From positions 62,001 to 126,000 of the forward strand of contig JAGWHY010000001.1 in the NCBI GenBank assembly GCA_028873575.1: a stretch of DNA of 64,000 nucleotides, given 5' to 3'. Positions 23,375-30,780 of this stretch are shown piece by piece. The first letter of the stretch is position 1, and each line of letters opens with the position of its first letter. The notes beneath the pieces were generated by a model that did no database searches, was not told where the DNA came from, and worked only from the letters and a program-made list of their open reading frames with translations. Source of the stretch: Acidobacteriota bacterium. Lineage in GTDB: Bacteria; Actinomycetota; Acidimicrobiia; Acidimicrobiales; RAAP-2. The position numbers and the translations under genes were made by a program.

Positions 23375-23712
23375 TCACATTGTTAATGCAGCTTCAGGTA
23401 GGCGCAATAGAGATCAGCGGAAGCACTCCGAAACGCGGGGACAATGACGTCGGTGTGGTTTCTGGCGCCTTGGTCAACTCCTACTCACGGGCAGTCGTTC
23501 CGTGAGCGGAAGCATCGCGTCACGAGGTGTCGACGTTTGATGGTGCCGACTCTGAGGTTGGTCCTTGGTGCAGGAGGAGCGTTGTGGGCCTTCATCTGCG
23601 TGTCGTCCAAATGAGTCTCTGTACAGAAATTCGTATGAACCCTGACCAAAGCGCTATCCGTTCCAGATTCGGTTGATTGGTGCTCGCGAGGGATTTCTAG
23701 AACCCAATGAAA

Positions 23713-23729
23713 TAGCCATTTCGCCATCC
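23713..23729 (+). repeat. 17-bp repeat, copy 2
   Basis: Identical to 22237-22253. With the following flank copy it forms an inverted repeat, GCCATCC (23723-23729) against GGATGGC (23744-23750), around the AGCGGCCC tRNA remnant. Confidence 0.65.
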
Positions 23730-23731
23730 GC

Positions 23732-23805
23732 CAGCGGCCCAGTGGATGGCAACGGTAATGACTAATTGGCCACCGGAGAAAACAGATTAGCCCAGCTGAA
23801 AGAGG
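23732..23805 (+). repeat. tRNA 5' flank, copy 2
   Basis: Diverged direct repeat of 17397-17470. It contains only the outermost seven tRNA bases, so no second tRNA gene is present. It marks the probable right boundary of the accessory block. Confidence 0.6.
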
Positions 23806-24094
23806 AGCGATTGCTAAGTCGCGTACTTCGTGAAGTGGTCGCCACCTAATTGCGTAGCGTCTTTCATCAAAGTGAACTCGACTCGCGTAACTAAAGATTG
23901 GTCGGACTTTCATGGTGAGCGGTACGTCAATACCCATCGCCATCTCTACAAGATTGGCCACGTCACCGCCCACGGTGAAATCTGGCACGTGCGTAGTCTC
24001 AAAGTGCGGCCGATCGTTGATCCTTCAAAACCGAAGGGCGATTGAGGAGGGACGATGCGTGCTCCACCTGCGCGCGTCTGGATCGTGAGAATCA

Positions 24095-24445
24095 ATGTCA
24101 ACGACGTCAACTGAGTCAGCTCGTCGGGTCGCCGCGATTCGTGCCGACCTCGACCGACGGGCTCGGCGCACGTTGCGAACACGCCTCATCCAATTCCCAC
24201 TCGCCCTGGTACTCGTGGGTGGCTTAATTTTCGCTATGGCGGCCGGCGGCGCCTTCAGCCATCACGGGACAACCTACGTATCCCTGCAAGAGGCCTCCAC
24301 TTCGCGCGCCGGTGGCATTTTGGGCTTGAAAATCGTCACGGTCCTCGCGGGTCTCTACCTCGGCGGTGTTTTCGGCGCGTACGCCGTGCGTCGCCTTCGA
24401 GCGCAGCGTCGAGCCGAAAGGTTGTTCGAGGGAGAGTCGCTCTAA
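24095..24445 (+). CDS. small membrane protein, unknown function
   Basis: 116 aa with an arginine-rich N-terminal helix (residues about 5-30) and two membrane segments (FPLALVLVGGLIFAMAAGG and GLKIVTVLAGLYLGGVFGAYAV), then a short basic/acidic tail. Charge distribution puts both ends in the cytoplasm. No family recognised. It stands alone. Confidence 0.6.
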   Translation: MSTTSTESARRVAAIRADLDRRARRTLRTRLIQFPLALVLVGGLIFAMAAGGAFSHHGTTYVSLQEASTSRAGGILGLKIVTVLAGLYLGGVFGAYAVRRLRAQRRAERLFEGESL

Positions 24446-24775
24446 CGGCGTGTTGCCGCGCCTCGCGTGGTGAACTGAACCAGAGGCGTGACTTTCAAGA
24501 AGAACTCCTTGTTCGATTTGCGAAGACTGATATTGCGGTGTCGATGGCGACCGCACTAGATCGCGGACGAACTCGACGCGCGAGCTGAAGTCACGATTTT
24601 CGTGGACCAGCGTGTCGCCTCACGAGGTTTCGGCGCCGGGCCGAACGCCAGTGCGTGCCAACGACGCGTCGACGGCAAACGCAACGCAAGTGGTAGGGAG
24701 TCTTGTCCAAGCTCGCGAGTAGCCTTTTCATCCTCGAGACGCGACACTTTGTGTTCCACGAGTAAAGTCGGGTCG
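24446..24775. other. intergenic stretch
   Basis: 330 bases in which nothing was recognised apart from a TAAAGT hexamer (24763-24768) seven bases before the GTG of the next gene, a likely leaderless -10. An open frame from 24602 extends the next gene upstream, but its composition is not protein-like. Confidence 0.4.
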
Positions 24776-24964
24776 GTGACTGAAACCGACCCCGAGATCG
24801 TGACGAACATCGAAGCAGTTCTTAACGACGTTGATCGAGCGCTCGAACGCCTTCGTGCGGGAACCTACCGGACGTGCCAGGTCTGCGGCGCGGCGATCGA
24901 TGAACAGTCACTTATTAACTCGCCGCTGTTGGCGAACTGCCCAGCGCATCCCGAACTCAGCTAG
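24776..24964 (+). CDS. short DksA/TraR-type zinc-finger-like protein
   Basis: 62 aa from GTG 24776. A helix (IVTNIEAVLNDVDRALERLRAGTY) is followed by CQVCGAAIDEQSLINSPLLANC, a DksA/TraR-like finger with Cys-x2-Cys and a final Cys plus His (CPAH). It lacks the long coiled coil of DksA. Stand-alone short versions are common in actinobacteria, where they may bind RNA polymerase or simply zinc. Confidence 0.68.
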   Translation: MTETDPEIVTNIEAVLNDVDRALERLRAGTYRTCQVCGAAIDEQSLINSPLLANCPAHPELS

Positions 24965-25070
24965 TTCGCCTTTTCCGTCGCGCTGGTCCAGATTCTTCCC
25001 GTCCTGCACGTGGTCCCTGTGCCATGAAACTGGCTCTGACAAGGTTTTTTAGAATGACGTTTCGCCGAAC

Positions 25071-25099
25071 TTGACTTTGATAGTAAAATGATGTTTAAT
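25071..25099 (+). promoter_or_regulatory. promoter of the RHH / DUF4097 pair
   Basis: TTGACT (25071-25076), 17 bases, TTTAAT (25094-25099). The ATG at 25108 is eight bases further, so the message should be leaderless or nearly so. Confidence 0.6.
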
Positions 25100-25107
25100 T
25101 GATGTCA

Positions 25108-25563
25108 ATGCTGATATCAAACTACGTCACCAGCGTGCGCGCCGACTTCGAAAACGTGGCGGCCCTGGCGAGTGACGAAACGGCGGCGCTGATCGAGCGC
25201 TTGGCGTCAACGCTGAGCCCCTCATTTCAAAAACATCTTCTCGACGCACTGAATACGTTGGTGCAAGAACACAACGTGGGCAATCCCGCGCCACTCACGC
25301 TCACCGTGGACGGTGACGAAATTCACCTAACGCGACTTCCGACGAATGAACCCGATGAACCCGTGACCCCGAGTAGCTACTCCGCCCGAATTGCGCTGCG
25401 GCTCAGTGACGAACTCAAAGAAAGCATTGAGACGCTGGCGGGGGACGTCGGCTCCTCGGTCAACACGTGGATCGTGCGTTCCCTCGAGCGCGCGGTGCGT
25501 CAGGACGTTCCCAGTGCCGTGTTCACGAGCAGACGGCAGCTCCGCGGCCGCGGCCGCGCGTAG
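25108..25563 (+). CDS. ribbon-helix-helix-type putative DNA-binding protein
   Basis: 151 aa from ATG 25108, set by the promoter position (the earlier TTG 25099 and ATG 25102 lie in or next to the -10). The N-terminal half is helical and not recognised. Residues about 90-135 (YSARIALRLSDELKESIETLAGDVGSSVNTWIVRSLERAV) look like an Arc/HicB-type ribbon-helix-helix. The tail is Arg/Gly-rich. It is followed by a DUF4097 gene, a pairing seen in other actinobacteria, so it may regulate that gene. Confidence 0.65.
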   Translation: MLISNYVTSVRADFENVAALASDETAALIERLASTLSPSFQKHLLDALNTLVQEHNVGNPAPLTLTVDGDEIHLTRLPTNEPDEPVTPSSYSARIALRLSDELKESIETLAGDVGSSVNTWIVRSLERAVRQDVPSAVFTSRRQLRGRGRA

Positions 25564-25782
25564 AAGGAATGGTGCTTCGTGCATAGCTGGCTTTTGCGAG
25601 GTACCGGCCCGTCACTCGTTTCGAGTTTTTCTGAGCGGCGACGTCGCACGGGGAACTTTGAGTTCGTCGGTGGTGAACGTTATCTCGACGCCGAAATAGT
25701 TAGGTCGCCTGCACCGAAAAGTGCTCACTGGTGGAGTTCTGAACGGCGCTACGTCGTTCGAAGTATGAAAAAGGAGAGTGCC

Positions 25783-26637
25783 GTGTCCCACGACCGAGGT
25801 AGCAGTGAAGAACGCGAGAACGCGACGCCGTCGTTCGCGACGCAGCGAGTGGAACGCTTCAGGGGTCAGGAACCGATCTCGGCGGTCGTGAGCACCAGGA
25901 GCGGCAACGTTACGGTGTGCGCGTCATCGAATGGCGAAATCTCCGTCACGCTCGGAACGAACAAAGCGAACAACGCGGAACTGCTGGATCACGCACGAGT
26001 TCACTACGACGAGATCCGCCACACGCTCGAGATTGACACCCTGCCCCACGGACCTGGACGATCGGGTGGTGGACTGCGCGCGGCTATGCGCGGCGAATGG
26101 TTTTCGGGAAGCTCAGGTGACCTCGACGTGATCGTCACGATGCCCGAAGGCTCTGATTTGCAGGTCGCGACGGCCTCGGGCGACACGGCCGTCGAGCTTT
26201 CTCTTGGCGCCGTCAAGGTGTCGAGTGCTTCAGGTGACGTCGTGGCGCTCGACACCTTTGACGCGCTCGACGTGCGCACCGCGTCCGGCGACGTACGCGC
26301 GGGACGAGTGCTAAGCCGGTTAAGTTTTAAGACCGCGTCCGGTGACCTCGTCGTGGCCCAGGCCGCGACCAAGACGGAAATTGCCAGTGCCTCCGGCGAC
26401 GTTGAAGTGACCGCGGCGGTGCCCGGAAAACTCGCCGTCAACTCGGCGTCGGGTGACGTGTTGGTTCACGTCACGCCGGGACTGGCCGTCGACGTCGCGG
26501 GCAACACACTCTCGGGCCACTTGGGCTCGACCATAGATCTGTCGTCCGTCGGTGACGACGATGGGGACGATCAGGTCTCGTTTATCAAGGTCAACACCGT
26601 TTCGGGCGACATCATGATTGACCGAGCCCGGTCGTAA
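25783..26637 (+). CDS. DUF4097 family beta-helix (putative adhesin) protein
   Basis: 284 aa from GTG 25783, with AAGGAG six bases upstream; ATG 25765 in the same frame is the alternative. The body is a right-handed beta helix of about 20-residue coils, each carrying a SASGDV-like turn (TASGDTAVEL, SSASGDVVAL, RTASGDVRAG, KTASGDLVVA, ASASGDVEVT, NSASGDVLVH). There is no signal peptide or membrane segment, so despite the family name it may work inside the cell. Confidence 0.8.
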   Translation: MSHDRGSSEERENATPSFATQRVERFRGQEPISAVVSTRSGNVTVCASSNGEISVTLGTNKANNAELLDHARVHYDEIRHTLEIDTLPHGPGRSGGGLRAAMRGEWFSGSSGDLDVIVTMPEGSDLQVATASGDTAVELSLGAVKVSSASGDVVALDTFDALDVRTASGDVRAGRVLSRLSFKTASGDLVVAQAATKTEIASASGDVEVTAAVPGKLAVNSASGDVLVHVTPGLAVDVAGNTLSGHLGSTIDLSSVGDDDGDDQVSFIKVNTVSGDIMIDRARS

Positions 26638-26646
26638 CCAAGGGTG

Positions 26647-27063
26647 TTACTTTTTGGTCGCCCAGAAGATTTCGGCTATGGCGTCGATCTCGCCTAAGAG
26701 ACGGTCGGCGACGGCGACGTCGTTGGTCTTCTTGGCCTCACCGGCACTCTTTGTGGCCTTCCAGAAGAGGTCGTGAAGGTTCGGGTACTTCTCGAGGTGC
26801 TCGGGCTTGAAGTAGTCCGTCCACAGCACCCAAAGGTGGTGCTTGGTCAGTTCGCTGCGCTCTTCTTTGATGAGCGTGGCGCGGACCTTGAAGTCCGGGT
26901 CCGATGAGGCCGCGTACTTCTCCATGCAGGCCTTGACCGACTGGGCTTCAATCCGGGCCTGGGCCGGGTCGTAGACGCCACAGGGTAGGTCGCAGTGGGC
27001 CGAAGCGACAAGGGGGGTCGTGGTGGCGTCGAGCCAGGCGTTGAAGCGGGAACGTACCGTCAT
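26647..27063 (-). CDS. sodN: nickel superoxide dismutase precursor
   Basis: 138 aa. The Ni-hook HCDLPCGVYDP gives His1, Cys2 and Cys6 of the mature enzyme after removal of a 22-residue propeptide (ending LVASA). It detoxifies superoxide in the cytoplasm as a hexamer. The rest of the four-helix chain (ARIEAQSVKACMEKY, HHLWVLWTDYFKPEHLEKYP) is normal. The ATG follows GAAAGG. The processing protease is divergently encoded 87 bases away. Convergent with the DUF4097 gene, nine bases apart. Confidence 0.95.
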   Translation of the reverse strand: MTVRSRFNAWLDATTTPLVASAHCDLPCGVYDPAQARIEAQSVKACMEKYAASSDPDFKVRATLIKEERSELTKHHLWVLWTDYFKPEHLEKYPNLHDLFWKATKSAGEAKKTNDVAVADRLLGEIDAIAEIFWATKK

Positions 27064-27138
27064 AGTGGAGCCTTTCGTAGATGGACGGGCTCGGTCGTGA
27101 GCTCGTTGTCATCCAGCAGGATAGCCAGCCACCTGGGA

Positions 27139-27150
27139 TAACGTTCACTC
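27139..27150 (+). promoter_or_regulatory. leaderless promoter of the SodN protease gene
   Basis: TAACGT (27139-27144), six bases, GTG 27151. No ribosome binding site. Confidence 0.5.
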
Positions 27151-27459
27151 GTGAGCGCTCTCGTCGAGTTTTTGGTGCGCAGAGTTACCGTGGAGGGCTC
27201 ATCCATGGCGCCCACGTACCTGCCGGGCGAGCGACTCACGGCGTGGCGTCGCTGGCGCGCGGTGCGTCCGGGTGACGTCGTCGTTGTGCGCGATCCCCGC
27301 GACCCAAAGCGGTGGCTTTTGAAACGCTGCGTGCAGATTGTTGGTTCGCAGTTGGATCTGCGTGGCGATAACGCGCATGCGTCTACGGATTCGCGTGATT
27401 TCGGTCTCGTCCCCAGCCGAGACGTGATCTACCTGGTTGCGAGTCCAAAGTCCCCTTAA
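27151..27459 (+). CDS. sodX: nickel-type superoxide dismutase maturation protease
   Basis: 102-aa S26 (signal-peptidase-like) serine protease: Ser-containing VEGSSMAPTYLPGERL near residue 15 and the general-base Lys in WLLKRCVQIVG near 56, then RGDNAHASTDSRDFG. It lacks a membrane anchor, as expected for the cytoplasmic enzyme that trims the SodN propeptide to expose His1. Adjacent and divergent to sodN. Confidence 0.9.
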   Translation: MSALVEFLVRRVTVEGSSMAPTYLPGERLTAWRRWRAVRPGDVVVVRDPRDPKRWLLKRCVQIVGSQLDLRGDNAHASTDSRDFGLVPSRDVIYLVASPKSP

Positions 27460-27490
27460 AATCACTCGGCGGTTTTGTGGCGCGCGCCGG

Positions 27491-27502
27491 TAGGCTTCGG
27501 CC
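27491..27502 (+). promoter_or_regulatory. leaderless promoter of mshA
   Basis: TAGGCT (27491-27496), six bases, ATG 27503, with no ribosome binding site. Confidence 0.5.
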
Positions 27503-28720
27503 ATGGCTCGCCTCGCCGTGCTCTCCTATCACACGTCGCCTCTCGCCCAGCCCGGCACCGGCGACGGTGGGGGTATGAACGTCTACGTGCGCGAACTCTC
27601 GAGCGCGCTGGCTCGACTGGGTCACGACGTCGACGTGTACACCCGACGTGACAGCCCCTTTCTCGCCGAGGTCGTGGACGTCGAGCCCGGTTTTCGGGTC
27701 CACCACGTCACCGCCGGTCCCGAACGAGCTCTCGAGCGCGACGAACTTCCCCAGTACGTTGGTCGCTACGCCGACGAGCTCGAAGCGCACTTCGCCGTCG
27801 TGGGCACGCCCGACGTGTTGCACGCGAACTACTGGCTCAGCGGACTCGCCGGCCATCGTCTCAAGCACGCGCTCGAGATTCCGCTGGTCGTCACGTTTCA
27901 CACTCTCGAACGCGTGAAGGCCCACACTTTTGAGCCGGAATCGGAGGATCGAGCCTTCCAGGAGGCCGCGATTATCGCCTGCGCCGACGCGGTACTCGCC
28001 AGTTGCGACGTCGAGGCGGCACAGTTCGAGCACTTCTACGACGCTGATCCGCGTCGCGTGACGATCGTGCCGTTGGGGGTCGAGCACGCGTTCTTTTCAC
28101 CGGGTGACCGACCGCAGGCGCGTCGGGCGCTGGGCTTACCGGACGAAGGAGCGCTCCTGCTCTTCGTGGGTCGCCTCCAGGCTCTGAAGGGGGTTGACCT
28201 CGCGCTCGAGACCCTTATTGAGCTTCGCGACCGAGGACGCGACGCGCGACTCGCCATTATCGGCGGTCCTTCGGGACCCGACGGACGCGCATCCCTCGAG
28301 GCGCTGCACCGGCGCGTCGACGAAGCGGGCGTCATTAATGAGGTGCTCTTCGTCGCACCTCAGGGTCACCAGTTGCTCTCGACGTGGATGCGCGCCGCCG
28401 ACGTCACGCTCGTTCCGTCACGAGCCGAGAGTTTTGGTCTGGTCGCGCTGGAGTCGGCGGCGTGCGGGACGCCCGTCATCGCGAGTGACGTGGGTGGACT
28501 CTCCACCCTGGTCGTGCCCGGCGAGACGGGGTATCTGGTGAGCGAGCGCTCGCCACAGATTTGGGCCGATTTCGTCACGCGCGCCCTCGAACCGGGCACG
28601 GCGCTCGCGTTAAGTAACGAGGCGGTGCTGGTGGCGCGTCGCTACACCTGGCGCGGGGCCGGCGAGACCCTGGGTGCGCTGATTACGGCGCTCAGCCGTC
28701 AGCGCCTCGTGCATTGCTGA
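27503..28720 (+). CDS. mshA: D-inositol-3-phosphate glycosyltransferase-like (MshA)
   Basis: 405-aa GT4-family, GT-B-fold enzyme, expected to join GlcNAc from UDP-GlcNAc to inositol 3-phosphate in the first step of mycothiol synthesis. It shows the MshA N-terminal signature YHTSPLAQPGTGDGGGMNVYVREL, the LLFVGRLQALKGVDLALE strand, and the C-terminal E-x7-E sugar-nucleotide site (ESFGLVALESAACGTPVIAS). The downstream YbjN gene reproduces the mycobacterial mshA neighbourhood. A related GT4 with another acceptor cannot be excluded. Confidence 0.87.
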   Translation: MARLAVLSYHTSPLAQPGTGDGGGMNVYVRELSSALARLGHDVDVYTRRDSPFLAEVVDVEPGFRVHHVTAGPERALERDELPQYVGRYADELEAHFAVVGTPDVLHANYWLSGLAGHRLKHALEIPLVVTFHTLERVKAHTFEPESEDRAFQEAAIIACADAVLASCDVEAAQFEHFYDADPRRVTIVPLGVEHAFFSPGDRPQARRALGLPDEGALLLFVGRLQALKGVDLALETLIELRDRGRDARLAIIGGPSGPDGRASLEALHRRVDEAGVINEVLFVAPQGHQLLSTWMRAADVTLVPSRAESFGLVALESAACGTPVIASDVGGLSTLVVPGETGYLVSERSPQIWADFVTRALEPGTALALSNEAVLVARRYTWRGAGETLGALITALSRQRLVHC

Positions 28721-28721
28721 G

Positions 28722-29213
28722 GTGAGTCGCGCCCCGCTCGGCGACGCCGAGGACGAGGCACGCGTCAACGACACATTGGCCCAGTGGGCTACCACTTGGT
28801 CAGGTACCTCGGCGTTGGTGGGCGTGGAGCACCAGCGCGTCGCGGATGATCGTGGACACTTTCATTGGTTGGTGCGGCTACGCGGTGACGAACGCGAGGT
28901 CGTGACGGTGTGGCTGGCGCTTCGTCAGCGCACCCTGCACGTCGAATGCGAGATCACACCAGCCCCCGAACGCAATCTCGAAGAGATCTACCGTTACGCG
29001 CTGGTCAAGAACGCCGACCTGCGCGAGGTCCACGTGGCGCTCGGCCCCGAGTCTGGTCTCTATCTCATGACCCACGTGCCGATTCACGAGTTCACCGTCG
29101 AACGACTCGACGAGGTGATGGGCGCGGTGCTGGTCTACGTCGACGAGCTCTACCCGACCATGATGGCGAGCGGGTTTGCGTGGTATCGGCGTCGAGCCCG
29201 TCGCGGAGGTTGA
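28722..29213 (+). CDS. YbjN domain protein
   Basis: 163 aa with YbjN-type (type III secretion chaperone-like) fold: HFHWLVRLRGDEREVVTVWLALRQRTLHVECEI, then NLEEIYRYALVKNADLREVHVALGPE and a C-terminal helix. It starts one base after the mshA stop and is translationally coupled. The same gene follows mshA in mycobacteria. The molecular role is unknown. Confidence 0.8.
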   Translation: MSRAPLGDAEDEARVNDTLAQWATTWSGTSALVGVEHQRVADDRGHFHWLVRLRGDEREVVTVWLALRQRTLHVECEITPAPERNLEEIYRYALVKNADLREVHVALGPESGLYLMTHVPIHEFTVERLDEVMGAVLVYVDELYPTMMASGFAWYRRRARRGG

Positions 29214-29218
29214 ACGGA

Positions 29219-29230
29219 TAGCGTTTGGCG
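29219..29230 (+). promoter_or_regulatory. leaderless promoter of proC
   Basis: TAGCGT (29219-29224), six bases, ATG 29231; it overrules the TTG at 29225 as start. Confidence 0.5.
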
Positions 29231-30037
29231 ATGACCTATCGATTGGTAATTGTCGGCGGCGGACGGATGGGCTCGGCCCTGGCCGAGGGGCTGCGAAACG
29301 CGTCGTGGTGCGCCCCCGACGAGCTCTGCGTCAGCGTTCGTCGCGCCGAGTCGATCCCCGCACTGGCGGCGCGACTCGAAGGTGTGGCCATTTCAGTGGG
29401 TCTACCGACGGAGGGCGTCGACGCGTCGACGGGGGCCGTGCTCTGCGTCAAGCCCGACTACGCCGAATCGGTCGCCACGAAACTCGCCGCGGCGGGATTC
29501 ACACGGGTGCTGTCGGTCGTGGCGGGGCTGTCGTGCGCCCGTCTCGAAGCGGCCTTTACGGGACCGGTCGCGGTGGTGCGCTCAATGCCCAACACGCCCG
29601 TCCTGATTGGACGCGGGGTCACGGCGATCGCCGGCGGCTCGCGCGTGACCAGCGACGACCTCGCCTGGGCCGAGTCGATCCTCTCGGCGGTGGGCACGGT
29701 CGTGCGCGTCACGGAACGTCAGATCGACGCCGTGACGGGGCTGTCGGGACCCATGCCGGCGTACCTCTACCTCGTCATCGAAGCGTTAATTGAAGCGGGC
29801 GTGCACCAGGGCCTCGCGCGCGACGTGTCGCGCCAACTGGTCGTCGACTCCTTCGTGGGTTCGGCGTTGTTGCTGGCCGAGACGGGTCTCAGCCCCGAGG
29901 AGCTCCGCGCCCAAGTGACGTCACCGGGAGGCACCACGGCGGCGGGGCTCCGCGTGCTCGAAAGCCGCGCCGTTCGCTCGGCCTTCCTCGAAACGGTGGC
30001 CGCCGCCGCCGAGCGTTCGCGCCAACTGGGTCGCTAA
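29231..30037 (+). CDS. proC: pyrroline-5-carboxylate reductase
   Basis: 268 aa. Makes L-proline from pyrroline-5-carboxylate with NAD(P)H in the cytoplasm. The Rossmann motif is VIVGGGRMGSALAEGL. The substrate loop is VRSMPNTPVLIGRGVTAIAGG. The C-terminal dimer helices contain VTGLSGPMPAYLYLVIEAL and the signature VTSPGGTTAAGLRVLE. Start set by promoter spacing. Confidence 0.93.
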   Translation: MTYRLVIVGGGRMGSALAEGLRNASWCAPDELCVSVRRAESIPALAARLEGVAISVGLPTEGVDASTGAVLCVKPDYAESVATKLAAAGFTRVLSVVAGLSCARLEAAFTGPVAVVRSMPNTPVLIGRGVTAIAGGSRVTSDDLAWAESILSAVGTVVRVTERQIDAVTGLSGPMPAYLYLVIEALIEAGVHQGLARDVSRQLVVDSFVGSALLLAETGLSPEELRAQVTSPGGTTAAGLRVLESRAVRSAFLETVAAAAERSRQLGR

Positions 30038-30048
30038 GCGCTCACCAG

Positions 30049-30060
30049 TAGCGTGTGGGC
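30049..30060 (+). promoter_or_regulatory. leaderless promoter of rex
   Basis: TAGCGT (30049-30054), six bases, GTG 30061, the second of two in-frame GTG codons. Confidence 0.5.
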
Positions 30061-30756
30061 GTGGTTACGCCGCGTCTGCGCTCCAAAAAGCTCTCCGAGC
30101 CAACCATCGCGCGACTCCCCGTCTACCAACGCATCGCCGAGGGCTTCGCGCGACGGGGTTTAAGTCGCATCGACTCCGAGCAGATCGGCCAGCTCGCGGG
30201 CGTCACCGCCACGACCGTGCGACGAGACCTCGCCGGGCTCGGCTCGTTCGGGACTCGCGGCGCGGGCTACGACGTGTCAGTACTGAACGAACGCATCGGC
30301 GAAGCCTTGGGCCACGACCGTTCGTACGACGTGGTGGTCGTCGGGCTCGGGAATCTCGGTCGCGCCCTCGTGAACTCGTCGAATTTTCTGATTCGTGGCG
30401 CGCGGCTGGCCGCACTCTACGACGTAGACCCTGCGGTCATTGGCGTCGAGATTGCGGGTCACGTGGTGCGCAACGTGGACGACGGCATCGTGCCGGCGAC
30501 GGTGGGGGTGATCTGCGCGCCCGCGTCGGCCGCGCAGTTCGTCGCTGACCGCCTCGTCGAAGCGGACGTGCACGCGATACTGAATTTCTCACCCCAGGTC
30601 GTCACGGTGCCAATCGGCACGGCCGTGCACTACGTGGACTTTTCCATCGAACTACAGATTCTGATGTACCACCTCAACAACGGCACGGGTCCCCTCGGAG
30701 GTGGGGTCCTGCACTCGCTGGGTATCGCCAGTCCGAGCGGACGTCGACCCTCCTAG
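30061..30756 (+). CDS. rex: redox-sensing transcriptional repressor Rex
   Basis: 231 aa from GTG 30061 (GTG 30055 possible). The N-terminal winged helix (SEPTIARLPVYQRIAEG, INSIDE-type recognition GVTATTVRRDLAGLGSFGTRGAGYDV) is followed by a Rossmann NAD(H) domain (VVVVGLGNLGRALVNSSNF, ALYDVDPAVIGVEI) and a C-terminal domain-swap helix (DFSIELQILMYHLNN). High NADH releases it from DNA. Likely targets include the hem genes that follow and nuo 9 kb downstream. Confidence 0.93.
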   Translation: MVTPRLRSKKLSEPTIARLPVYQRIAEGFARRGLSRIDSEQIGQLAGVTATTVRRDLAGLGSFGTRGAGYDVSVLNERIGEALGHDRSYDVVVVGLGNLGRALVNSSNFLIRGARLAALYDVDPAVIGVEIAGHVVRNVDDGIVPATVGVICAPASAAQFVADRLVEADVHAILNFSPQVVTVPIGTAVHYVDFSIELQILMYHLNNGTGPLGGGVLHSLGIASPSGRRPS

Positions 30757-30759
30757 CAT
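30754..30759 (+). promoter_or_regulatory. -10 element before hemA
   Basis: TAGCAT, predicting transcription from about 30766. CGGAGGG (30771-30777) then precedes GTG 30781, so hemA would have a short leader with a ribosome binding site. Confidence 0.4.
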
Positions 30760-30780
30760 GGTGACGAGCTCGGAGGGCAC

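Larger units (their letters stand above)
23375..24094. other. non-coding right edge of the accessory block
   Basis: 720 bases without a convincing gene. It holds the second 17-bp repeat and the second copy of the tRNA 5' flank. A 71-codon frame at 23830-24045 lacks a ribosome binding site and any recognisable motif. The stretch reads like repeatedly recombined remnant DNA. Confidence 0.5.

Noticed and set aside
23485-23988. 167-aa minus-strand frame in the non-coding right edge
   Set aside because: Runs through the repeats and tRNA-flank copy, lacks a ribosome binding site and has no motif.
26151-26520. possible short tandem DNA repeat array or CRISPR-like pattern
   Set aside because: The periodicity is the protein-level SASGDV coil repeat of DUF4097; DNA copies differ and spacers are coding. 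No CRISPR array seen anywhere in the window.
26634-26655. terminator between the DUF4097 and sodN genes
   Set aside because: A 5-bp stem with a T-run overlaps both stop regions but is too weak to list.
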